A stretch of DNA of 64,000 bases from positions 1,612,001-1,676,000 of the forward strand of contig NC_089188.1 of assembly GCF_947507565.1 (NCBI RefSeq). The letters run 5' to 3'. A program made the translations under genes and the position numbers. Under the pieces are notes generated by a model. It was given only the letters and a program-made list of their open reading frames with translations. It was not told where the DNA came from and did no database searches. Below are positions 14,001-27,800 of the stretch, one piece after another. The stretch's first letter is position 1. Each line of letters begins with the position of its first letter. The DNA is from Oscarella lobularis (lineage: Eukaryota; Porifera; Homoscleromorpha; Homosclerophorida; Oscarellidae).

Positions 14001-16060
14001 AAAAACGTATTGAGTACCTACAACAGAAAACAGAAAACATATTGAGTACGTTCAACAGAAAACATATTGAATACGTTCAACAGAAAACATATTGAGTACC
14101 TTCAACAGAAAACGTAATGAGTACCTTCAACAGAAAACGTATTGAGTACCTACAACAGAAAACAGAAAACATATTGAGTACCATCAACAGAAAACATATT
14201 GAATACGTTCAACAGAAAACATAATGAGTACCTTCAACAGAAAACATTGAGTACCTTCAACAGAAAACGTAATGAGTACCTTCAACGGAAAACAGAAAAC
14301 ATGTTGAGTACGTTTAACAGAAAACATAATGAGTTCCTTCAACAGAAAACATAATGAGTACCTTCAACAGAAAACATATTGAGTACCTTCAACAGAAAAC
14401 GTAATGAGTACCTTCAACAGAAAACGTATTGAGTACCTACAACAGAAAACAGAAAACATATTGAGTACGTTCAACAGAAAACATATTAAATACGTTCAAC
14501 AGAAAACATAATGAGTACCTTCAACAGAAAACATAATGAGTACCTTCAACAGAAAACATATTGAGTACCTTCAACAGAAAACAGAAAACATATTGAGTAC
14601 AGTACCTTCAACAGAAAACGTAATGAGTACCTTCAACAGAAAACGTAATGAGTACCTTTAACAAAAAACGTATTGAGTACCTACAACAGAAAACAGAAAA
14701 CATATTGAGTACGTTCAACAGAAAACATATTGAATACGTTCAACAGAAAACATATTGAGTACCTTCAACAGAAAACGTAATGAGTACCTTCAACAGAAAA
14801 CGTATTGAGTACCTACAACAGAAAACAGAAAACATATTGAGTACGTTCAACAGAAAACATATTGAATACGTTCAACTGAAAACATAATGAGTACCTTCAA
14901 CAGAAAACATATTGAGTACCTTCAACAGAAAACAGAAAACATATTGAGTACAGTACCTTCAACAGAAAAATATTGAGTACCTTCAACAGAAAACATATTG
15001 AGTACGTTCAACAGAAAACATATTGAGTACGTTCAACAGAAAACATAATGAGTACCTTCAACAGAAAACAGAAAACATATTGAGTACCTACAACAGAAAA
15101 CAGAAAACATATTGAGTACGTTCAACAGAAAACATATTGAATACGTTTAACAGAAAACATAATGAGTACCTTCAACAGAAAACATATTGAGTACCTTCAA
15201 CAGAAAGCGTAATGAGTACCTTCAACAGAAAACATATTGAATACGTTCAACAGAAAACATAATGAGTACCTTCAACAGAAAACATAATGAGTACCTTCAA
15301 CAGAAAACATATTGAGTACCTTCAACAGAAAACAGAAAACATATTGAGTACAGTACCTTCAACAGAAAAATATTGAGTACCTTCAACAGAAAACATATTG
15401 AGTACGTTCAACAGAAAACATATTGAGTACGTTCAACAGAAAACATAATGAGTACCTTCAACAGAAAACAGAAAACATATTGAGTACCTACAACAGAAAA
15501 CAGAAAACATATTGAGTACGTTCAACAGAAAACATATTGAATACGTTTAACAGAAAACATAATGAGTAACTTCAACAGAAAACATATTGAGTACCTTCAA
15601 CAGAAAACGTAATGAGTACCTTCAACAGAAAACATATTGAGTACCTTCAACAGAAAACAGAAAACATGTTGAGTACGTTTAACAGAAAACATAATGAGTA
15701 CCTTCAACAGAAAACATATTGAGTACGTTCAACAGAAAACAGAAAACAGATTGAGACCTACAACAGAAAACAGAAAACATTGAGTACCTACAACAGAAAA
15801 AGAAAACAGATTGAGTACACTGTACCTACAACAGAAAACAGATTGAGTACTTTCAACAGAAAACATAATGAGTACCTTCAACAGAAAACATATTGAGTAC
15901 CTTCAACAGAAAACAGAAAACATATTGAGTACAGTACCTTCAACAGAAAAATATTGAGTACCTTCAACAGAAAACATATTGAGTACGTTCAAGAGAAAAC
16001 ATATTGAGTACGTTCAACAGAAAACACATTGAGTACCTACAACAGAAAACATATTGAGTA
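11010..16060 (+). repeat. Duplicated 1.9-kb block at a 3.13-kb offset
   Basis: The stretch from about 11010 to 12930 recurs at about 14142 to 16060. Private variants match in order: ACCATCAAC at 11048 and 14180, ATTAAATA at 11353 and 14485 (offset 3132), then GTTCAAGAG near 12856 and 15990 (offset 3134). The 2-bp change of offset comes from CATTGAATAC near 11726 against CATATTGAATAC in the second copy. Confidence 0.85.
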
Positions 16061-19000
16061 CCTTCAACAGAAAACACATTGAGTACCTTCAACAGAAAAC
16101 ACATTGAGTACCTACAACAGAAAACACATTGAGTACCTTCAACAGAAAACACATTGAGTACCTACAACAGAAAACACATTGAGTACCTACAACAGAAAAC
16201 ACATTGAGTACCTTCAACAGAAAACACATTCAGTACCTTCAACAGAAAACACATTCAGTACCTTCAACAGAAGACACATTGAGTACCTTCAACAGAAAAC
16301 ACATTGAGTACCTACAACAGAAAACACATTCAGTACCTTCAACAGAAAACACATTCAGTACCTTCAACAGAAAACACATACAGTGCCTACAACAGAAAAC
16401 ACATTCAGTACCTTCAACAGAAAACACATTGAGTACCTACAACAGAAAACACATTCAGTACCTTCAACAGAAAACACATTCAGTACCTTCAACAGAAAAC
16501 ACATTGAGTACCTACAACAGAAAACACATTGAGTACCTTCAACAGAAAACACATTGAGAACGTTGAACAGAAAACATATTGAATACGTTTAACAGAAAAC
16601 ATAATGAGTACCTTCAACAGAAAACATATTGAGTACCTTCAACAGAAAACGTAATGAGTACCTTCAACAGAAAACATATTGAGTACCTTCAACAGAAAAC
16701 AGAAAACATATTGAGTACCTACAACAGAAAACAGAAAACATATTGAGTACGTTCAACAGAAAACATATTGTGTACCTTCAACAGAAAACATATTGAGTAC
16801 GTTCAACAGAAAACATATTGAGTACGTTCAACAGAAAACATAATGAGTACCTTCAACAGAAAACATAATGAGTATCTTCAACAGAAAACATATTGAGTAC
16901 CTTCAACAGAAAACGTAATGAGTACCTTCAACAGAAAACGTAATGAGTACCTTCAACAAAAAACGTATTGAGTACCTACAACAGAAAACAGAAAACATAT
17001 TGAGTACGTTCAACAGAAAACATATTGAATACGTTCAACAGAAAACATAATGAGTACCTTCAACAGAAAACATATTGAGTACCTTCAACAGAAAACAGAA
17101 AACATATTGAGTACAGTACCTTCAACAGAAAAATATTGAGTACCTTCAACAGAAAACATATTGAGTACGTTCAACAGAAAACATATTGAGTACGTTCAAC
17201 AGAAAACATAATGAGTACCTTCAACAGAAAACAGAAAACATATTGAGTACCTACAACAGAAAACAGAAAACATATTGAGTACCTACAACAGAAAACAGAA
17301 AACATATTGAGTACGTTCAACAGAAAACATATTGAGTACCTTCAACAGAAAACATATTGAGTACGTTCAACAGAAAACATATTGAGTACGTTCAACAGAA
17401 AACATAATGAGTACCTTCAACAGAAAACATAATGAGTATCTTCAACAGAAAACATAATGAGTACCTTCAACAGAAAACAGAAAACATATTGAGTACCTAC
17501 AACAGAAAACAGAAAACATATTGAATACGTTTAACAGAAACATAATGAGTACCTTCAACAGAAAACATTGAGTACCTTCAACAGAAAACGTAATGAGTAC
17601 CTTCAACGGAAAACAGAAAACATGTTGAGTACGTTTAACAGAAAACATAATGAGTACCTTCAACAGAAAACATAATGAGTACCTTCAACAGAAAACATAT
17701 TGAGTACCTTCAACAGAAAACGTAATGAGTACCTTCAACAGAAAACGTATTGAGTACCTACAACAGAAAACATATTGAGTACCTTCAACAGAAAACATAT
17801 TGAGTACCTTCAACAGAAAACAGTAAAAATATTGAATACGTTCAACAGAAAACATATTGAATACGTTTAACAGAAAACATAATGAGTACCTTCAACAGAA
17901 AACATAATGAGTACCTTCAACAGAAAACATATTGAGTACCTTCAACAGAAAACGTAATGAGTACCTTCAACAGAAAACGTAATGAGTACCTTCAATAAAA
18001 AACGTATTGAGTACCTACAACAGAAAACAGAAAACATATTGAGTACGTTCAACAGAAAACATATTGAATACGTTCAACAGAAAACATATTGAGTACCTTC
18101 AACAGAAAACGTAATGAGTACCTTCAACAGAAAACGTATTGAGTACCTACAACAGAAAACAGAAAACATATTGAGTACGTTCAACAGAAAACATATTGAA
18201 TACGTTCAACAGAAAACATAATGAGTACGTTCAACAGAAAACAGAAAACATATTGAGTACCTACAACAGAAAACAGAAAACATATTGAGTACGTTCAACA
18301 GAAAACATATTGAATACGTTTAACAGAAAACATAATCATTACCTTCAACAGAAAACATATTGAGTACCTTCAACAGAAAACGTAATGAGTACCTTCAACA
18401 GAAAACATATTGAATACGTTCAACAGAAAACATAATGAGTACCTTCAACAGAAAACATATTGAGTACGTTCAACAGAAAACATATTGAGTACGTTCAACA
18501 GAAAACATAATGAGTACCTTCAACAGAAAACAGAAAACATATTGAGTACCTACAACAGAAAACAGAAAACATATTGAGTACGTTCAACAGAAAACATATT
18601 GAATACGTTTAACAGAAAACATAATGAGTACCTTCAACAGAAAACATATTGAGTACCTTCAACAGAAAGCGTAATGAGTACCTTCAACAGAAAACATATT
18701 GAATACGTTCAACAGAAAACATAATGAGTACCTTCAACAGAAAACATAATGAGTACCTTCAACAGAAAACATATTGAGTACCTTCAACAGAAAACAGAAA
18801 ACATATTGAGTACAGTACCTTCAACAGAAAAATATTGAGTACCTTCAACAGAAAACATATTGAGTACGTTCAACAGAAAACATATTGAGTACGTTCAACA
18901 GAAAACATAATGAGTACCTTCAACAGAAAACAGAAAACATATTGAGTACCTACAACAGAAAACAGAAAACATATTGAGTACGTTCAACAGAAAACATATT

Positions 19001-21898
19001 GAATACGTTTAACAGAAAACATAATGAGTAACTTCAACAGAAAACATATTGAGTACCTTCAACAGAAAACGTAATGAGTACCTTCAACAGAAAACATATT
19101 GAGTACCTTCAACAGAAAACAGAAAACATGTTGAGTACGTTTAACAGAAAACATAATGAGTACCTTCAACAGAAAACATATTGAGTACGTTCAACAGAAA
19201 ACAGAAAACAGATTGAGACCTACAACAGAAAACAGAAAACATTGAGTACCTACAACAGAAAAAGAAAACAGATTGAGTACACTGTACCTACAACAGAAAA
19301 CAGATTGAGTACTTTCAACAGAAAACATAATGAGTACCTTCAACAGAAAACATATTGAGTACCTTCAACAGAAAACAGAAAACATATTGAGTACAGTACC
19401 TTCAACAGAAAAATATTGAGTACCTTCAACAGAAAACATATTGAGTACGTTCAAGAGAAAACATATTGAGTACGTTCAACAGAAAACACATTGAGTACCT
19501 ACAACAGAAAACATATTGAGTACCTTCAACAGAAAACACATTGAGTACCTTCAACAGAAAACACATTGAGTACCTACAACAGAAAACACATTGAGTACCT
19601 TCAACAGAAAACACATTGAGTACCTACAACAGAAAACACATTGAGTACCTACAACAGAAAACACATTGAGTACCTTCAACAGAAAACACATTCAGTACCT
19701 TCAACAGAAAACACATTCAGTACCTTCAACAGAAGACACATTGAGTACCTTCAACAGAAAACACATTGAGTACCTACAACAGAAAACACATTCAGTACCT
19801 TCAACAGAAAACACATTCAGTACCTTCAACAGAAAACACATACAGTGCCTACAACAGAAAACACATTCAGTACCTTCAACAGAAAACACATTGAGTACCT
19901 ACAACAGAAAACACATTCAGTACCTTCAACAGAAAACACATTCAGTACCTTCAACAGAAAACACATTGAGTACCTACAACAGAAAACACATTGAGTACCT
20001 TCAACAGAAAACACATTGAGAACGTTGAACAGAAAACATATTGAATACGTTTAACAGAAAACATAATGAGTACCTTCAACAGAAAACATATTGAGTACCT
20101 TCAACAGAAAACGTAATGAGTACCTTCAACAGAAAACATATTGAGTACCTTCAACAGAAAACAGAAAACATATTGAGTACCTACAACAGAAAACAGAAAA
20201 CATATTGAGTACGTTCAACAGAAAACATATTGTGTACCTTCAACAGAAAACATATTGAGTACGTTCAACAGAAAACATATTGAGTACGTTCAACAGAAAA
20301 CATAATGAGTACCTTCAACAGAAAACATAATGAGTATCTTCAACAGAAAACATATTGAGTACCTTCAACAGAAAACGTAATGAGTACCTTCAACAGAAAA
20401 CGTAATGAGTACCTTCAACAAAAAACGTATTGAGTACCTACAACAGAAAACAGAAAACATATTGAGTACGTTCAACAGAAAACATATTGAATACGTTCAA
20501 CAGAAAACATAATGAGTACCTTCAACAGAAAACATATTGAGTACCTTCAACAGAAAACAGAAAACATATTGAGTACAGTACCTTCAACAGAAAAATATTG
20601 AGTACCTTCAACAGAAAACATATTGAGTACGTTCAACAGAAAACATATTGAGTACGTTCAACAGAAAACATAATGAGTACCTTCAACAGAAAACAGAAAA
20701 CATATTGAGTACCTACAACAGAAAACAGAAAACATATTGAGTACCTACAACAGAAAACAGAAAACATATTGAGTACGTTCAACAGAAAACATATTGAGTA
20801 CCTTCAACAGAAAACATATTGAGTACGTTCAACAGAAAACATATTGAGTACGTTCAACAGAAAACATAATGAGTACCTTCAACAGAAAACATAATGAGTA
20901 TCTTCAACAGAAAACATAATGAGTACCTTCAACAGAAAACAGAAAACATATTGAGTACCTACAACAGAAAACAGAAAACATATTGAATACGTTTAACAGA
21001 AACATAATGAGTACCTTCAACAGAAAACATTGAGTACCTTCAACAGTAAACGTAATGAGTACCTTCAACGGAAAACAGAAAACATGTTGAGTACGTTTAA
21101 CAGAAAACATAATGAGTACCTTCAACAGAAAACATAATGAGTACCTTCAACAGAAAACATATTGAGTACCTTAAACAGAAAACGTAATGAGTACCTTCAA
21201 CAGAAAACGTATTGAGTACCTACAACAGAAAACATATTGAGTACCTTCAACAGAAAACATATTGAGTACCTTCAACAGAAAACAGTAAAAATATTGAATA
21301 CGTTCAACAGAAAACATATTGAATACGTTTAACAGAAAACATAATGAGTACCTTCAACAGAAAACATAATGAGTACCTTCAACAGAAAACATATTGAGTA
21401 CCTTCAACAGAAAACGTAATGAGTACCTTCAACAGAAAACGTAATGAGTACCTTCAATAAAAAACGTATTGAGTACCTACAACAGAAAACAGAAAACATA
21501 TTGAGTACGTTCAACAGAAAACATATTGAATACGTTCAACAGAAAACATATTGAGTACCTTCAACAGAAAACGTAATGAGTACCTTCAACAGAAAACGTA
21601 TTGAGTACCTACAACAGAAAACAGAAAACATATTGAGTACGTTCAACAGAAAACATATTGAATACGTTCAACAGAAAACATAATGAGTACGTTCAACAGA
21701 AAACAGAAAACATATTGAGTACCTACAACAGAAAACAGAAAACATATTGAGTACGTTCAACAGAAAACATATTGAATACGTTTAACAGAAAACATAATCA
21801 TTACCTTCAACAGAAAACATATTGAGTACCTTCAACAGAAAACGTAATGAGTACCTTCAACAGAAAACATATTGAATACGTTCAACAGAAAACATAAT
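14975..21898 (+). repeat. Recent 3,462-bp tandem duplication
   Basis: About 14975-18436 and 18437-21898 are two nearly identical tandem copies. The offset is 3462 bp at every landmark checked: CAGAAAGCG at 15201 and 18663, the marker at 15747 and 19209, GTTCAAGAG at 15990 and 19452, ATGAGTACGT at 18221 and 21683, and CATAATCATT at 18331 and 21793. The few differences seen include ACAGAAAACG near 17583 against ACAGTAAACG near 21045, and TTCAACAG near 17713 against TTAAACAG near 21172. The junction lies at about 18430-18441, where the sequence switches between two contexts around a shared CCTTCAAC. Confidence 0.9.
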
Positions 21899-24800
21899 GA
21901 GTACCTTCAACAGAAAACATAATGAGTACCTTCAACAGAAAACATATTGAGTACCTTCAACAGAAAACAGAAAACATATTCAGTACAGTACCTTCAACAG
22001 AAAAATATTGAGTACCTTCAACAGAAAACATATTGAGTACGTTCAACAGAAAACATATTGAATACGTTCAACAGAAAACATAATAAGTACCTTCAACAGA
22101 AAACAGAAAACATATTGAGTACCTACAACAGAAAACAGAAAACATATTGAGTACGTTCAACAGAAAACATATTGAATACGTTTAACAGAAAACATAATGA
22201 GTACCTTCAACAGAAAACATATTGAGTACCTTCAACAGAAAACGTAATGAGTACCTTCAACAGAAAACATATTGAGTACCTTCAACAGAAAACAGAAAAC
22301 ATGTTGAGTACGTTTAACAGAAAACATAATGAGTACCTTCAACAGAAAACATATTGAGTACGTTCAACAGAAGACAGAAAACAGATTGAGACCTACAACA
22401 GAAAACAGAAAACATTGAGTACCTACAACAGAAAAAGAAAACAGATTGAGTACACTGTTCCTACAACAGAAAACAGATTGAGTACTTTCAACAGAAAGCA
22501 TAATGAGTACCTTCAACAGAAAACATATTGAGTACCTTCAACAGAAAACAGAAAACATATTGAGTACAGTACCTTCAACAGAAAAATATTGAGTACCTTC
22601 AACAGAAAACATATTGAGTACGTTCAACAGAAAACATATTGAGTACGTTCAACAGAAAACACATTGAGTACCTACAACAGAAAACATATTGAGTACCTTC
22701 AACAGAAAACACATTGAGTACCTTCAACAGAAAACACATTGAGTACCTACAACAGAAAACACATTGAGTACCTTCAACAGAAAACACATTGAGTACCTAC
22801 AACAGAAAACACATTGAGTACCTACAACAGAAAACTCATTGAGTACCTTCAACAGAAAACACATTCAGTACCTTCAACAGAAAACACATTCAGTACCTTC
22901 AACAGAAGACACATTGAGTACCTTCAACAGAAAACACATTGAGTACCTACAACAGAAAACACATTCAGTACCTTCAACAGAAAACACATTCAGTACCTTC
23001 AACAGAAAACACATTGAGTGCCTACAACAGAAAACACATTCAGTACCTTCAACAGAAAACACATTGAGTACCTACAACAGAAAACACATTAAGTACCTTC
23101 AACAGAAAACACATTCAGTATCTTCAACAGAAAACACATTGAGTACCTACAACAGAAAACACATTCAGTACCTTCAACAGAAAACACATTGAGAACGTTC
23201 AACAGAAAACATATTGAATACGTTTAACAGAAAACATAATGAGTACCTTCAACAGAAAACATATTGAGTACCTTCAACAGAAAACGTAATGAGTACCTTC
23301 AACAGAAAACGTTTTGAGTACCTACAACAGAAAACAGAAAACATATTGAGTACGTTCAACAGAAAACATATTGAATACGTTCAACAGAAAACATAATGAG
23401 TACCTTCAACAGAAAACAGAAAACATATTGAGTACCTACAACAGAAAACAGAAAACATATTGAGTACGTTCAACAGAAAACATATTGAATACGTTTAACA
23501 GAAAACATAATCAGTACCTTCAACAGAAAACATATTTAGTACCTACAACAGAAAACGTAATGAGTACCTTCAACAGAAAACATATTGAATACGTTCAACA
23601 GAAAACATAATGAGTACCTTCAACAGAAAACATATTGAATACGTTCAACAGAAAACATAATGAGTGCCTTCAACAGAAAACATAATGAGTACCTTCAACA
23701 GAAAACATATTGAGTACCTTCAACAGAAAACAGAAAACATATTGAGTACAGTACCTTCAACAGAAAAATATTGAGTACCTTCAACAGAAAACATATTGAG
23801 TACGTTCAACAGAAAACATATTGAGTACGTTCAACAGAAAACATAATGAGTACCTTCAACAGAAAACAGAAAACATATTGAGTACCTACAACAGAAAACA
23901 GAAAACATATTGAGTACGTTCAACAGAAAACATATTGAATACGTTTAACAGAAAACATAATGAGTACCTTCAACAGAAAACATTGAGTACCTTCAACAGA
24001 AAACGTAATGAGTACCTTCAACGGAAAACAGAAAACATGTTGAGTACGTTTAACAGAAAACATAATGAGTACCTTCAACAGAAAACATAACGAGTACCTA
24101 CAACAGAAAACAGAAAACATATTGAGTACGTTCAACAGAAAACATATTGAATACGTTCAACAGAAAACATATTGAGTACCTTCAACAGAAAACGTAATGA
24201 GTACCTTCAACAGAAAACGTATTGAGTACCTACAACAGAAAACAGAAAACATATTGAGTACGTTCAACAGAAAACATATTGAATACGTTCAACAGAAAAC
24301 ATAATGAGTACCTTCAACAGAAAACAGAAAACATATTGAGTACCTACAACAGAAAACAGAAAACATATTGAGTACGTTCAACAGAAAACATATTGAATAC
24401 GTTTAACAGAAAACATAATCAGTACCTTCAACAGAAAACATATTTAGTACCTTCAACAGAAAACGTAATGAGTACCTTCAACAGAAAACATATTGAATAC
24501 GTTCAACAGAAAACATAATGAGTACCTTCAACAGAAAACATATTGAATACGTTCAACAGAAAACATAATGAGTGCCTTCAACAGAAAACATAATGAGTAC
24601 CTTCAACAGAAAACATATTGAGTACCTTCAACAGAAAACAGAAAACATATTGAGTACAGTACCTTCAACAGAAAAATATTGAGTACCTTCAACAGAAAAC
24701 ATATTGAGTACGTTCAACAGAAAACATATTGAGTACGTTCAACAGAAAACATAATGAGTACCTTCAACAGAAAACAGAAAACATATTGAGTACCTACAAC

Positions 24801-27800
24801 AGAAAACATAAAACATATTGAGTACGTTCAACAGAAAACATATTGAATACGTTTAACAGAAAACATAATGAGTACCTTCAACAGAAAAATATTGAGTACC
24901 TTCAACAGAAAACATATTGAGTACGTTCAACAGAAAACATATTGAGTACGTTCAACAGAAAACATAATGAGTACCTTCAACAGAAAACAGAAAACATATT
25001 GAGTACCTACAACAGAAAACAGAAAACATATTGAGTACGTTCAACAGAAAACATATTGAATACGTTTAACAGAAAGCATAATGAGTACCTTCAACAGAAA
25101 ACATATTGAGTACCTTCAACAGAAAACGTAATGAGTACCTTCAACAGAAAACATATTGAATACGTTCAACAGAAAACATAATGAGTACCTTCAACAGAAA
25201 ACATAATGAGTACCTTCAACAGAAAACATATTGAGTACCTTCAACAGAAAACAGAAAACATATTGAGTACAGTACCTTCAACAGAAAAATATTGAGTACC
25301 TTCAACAGAAAACATATTGAGTACGTTCAACAGAAAACATATTGAGTACGTTCAACAGAAAACATAATGAGTACCTTCAACAGAAAACAGAAAACATATT
25401 GAGTACCTACAACAGAAAACAGAAAACATATTGAGTACGTTCAACAGAAAACATATTGAATACGTTTAACAGAAAACATAATGAGTACCTTCAACAGAAA
25501 ACATATTGAGTACCTTCAACAGAAAACGTAATGAGTACCTTCAACAGGAAACATATTGAGTACCTTCAACAGAAAACAGAAAACAGATTGAGACCTACAA
25601 CAGAAAACAGAAAACATTGAGTACCTACAACAGAAAAAGAAAACAGATTGAGTACACTGTACCTACAACAGAAAACAGATTGAGTACTTTCAACAGAAAA
25701 CATAATGAGTACCTTCAACAGAAAACATATTGAGTACCTTCAACAGAAAACATAATGAGTACCTTCAACAGAAAACAGAAAACATATTGAGTACCTACAA
25801 CAGAAAACAGAAAACATATTGAGTACGTTCAACAGAAAACATATTGAATACGTTTAACAGAAAACATAATGAGTACCTTCAACAGAAAACATATTGAGTA
25901 CCTTCAACAGAAAACGTAATGAGTACCTTCAACAGAAAACATATTGAATACGTTCAACAGAAAACATAATGAGTACCTTCAACAGAAAACATAATGAGTA
26001 CCTTCAACAGAAAACATATTGAGTACCTTCAACAGAAAACAGAAAACATATTGAGTACAGTACCTTCAACAGAAAAATATTGAGTACCTTCAACAGAAAA
26101 CATATTGAGTACGTTCAACAGAAAACATATTGAGTACGTTCAACAGAAAACACATTGAGTACCTACAACAGAAAACACATTCAGTACCTTCAACAGAAAA
26201 CACATTGACTACCTACAACAGAAAACACATTGAGTACCTTCAACAGAAAACACATTCAGTACCTTCAACAGAAAACACATTCAGTACCTTCAACAGAAGA
26301 CACATTGAGTACCTTCAACAGAAAACACATTCAGTACCTTCAACAGAAGACACATTGAGTACCTTCAACAGAAAACACCTTGAGTACCTTCAACAGAAAA
26401 CACATTGAGTACCTACAACAGAAAACACATTCAGTACCTTCAACAGAAAACACATTCAGTACCTTCAACAGAAAACACATACAGTGCCTACAACAGAAAA
26501 CACATTGAGTACCTTCAACAGAAAACACATTGAGTACCTACAACAGAAAACACATTCAGTACCTTCAACAGAAAACACATTCAGTACCTTCAACAGAAAA
26601 CACATTGAGTACCTACAACAGAAAACACATTCAGTACCTTCAACAGAAAACACATTGAGAACGTTGAACAGAAAACATATTGAATACGTTTAACAGAAAA
26701 CATAATGAGTACCTTCAACAGAAAACATATTGAGTACCTTCAACAGAAAACGTAATGAGTACCTTCAACAGAAAACATATTGAGTACGTTCAACAGAAAA
26801 CATATTGAGTACGTTCAACAGAAAACACATTGAGTACCTACAACAGAAAACATATTGAGTACCTTCAACAGAAAACACATTGAGTACCTTCAACAGAAAA
26901 CACATTGAGTACCTACAACAGAAAACACATTGAGTACCTTCAACAGAAAACACATTGAGTACCTACAACAGAAAACACATTGAGTACCTACAACAGAAAA
27001 CACATTGAGTACCTTCAACAGAAAACACATTCAGTACCTTCAACAGAAAACACATTCAGTACCTTCAACAGAAGACACATTGAGTACCTTCAACAGAAAA
27101 CACATTGAGTACCTACAACAGAAAACACATTCAGTACCTTCAACAGAAAACACATTCAGTACCTTCAACAGAAAACACATTGAGTGCCTACAACAGAAAA
27201 CACATTCAGTACCTTCAACAGAAAACACATTGAGTACCTACAACAGAAAACACATTCAGTACCTTCAATAGAAAACACATTCAGTATCTTCAACAGAAAA
27301 CACATTGAGTACCTACAACAGAAAACACATTCAGTACCTTCAACAGAAAACACATTGAGAACGTTCAACAGAAAACATATTGAATACGTTTAACAGAAAA
27401 CATAATGAGTACCTTCAACAGAAAACATATTGAGTACCTTCAACAGAAAACGTAATGAGTACCTTCAACAGAAAACATATTGAGTACCTTCAACAGAAAA
27501 CAGAAAACATATTGAGTACCTACAACAGAAAACAGAAAACATATTGAGTACGTTCAACAGAAAACATATTGAGTACCTTCAACACAAAACATATTGAGTA
27601 CGTTCAACAGAAAACATATTGAGTACGTTCAACAGAAAACATAATGAGTACCTTCAACAGAAAACATAATGAGTATCTTCAACAGAAAACATATTGAGTA
27701 CGTTCAACAGAAAACAGAAAACATATTGAGTACCTACAACAGAAAACAGAAAACATATTGAGTACGTTCAAGAGAAAATATATTGAATACGTTTAACAGA

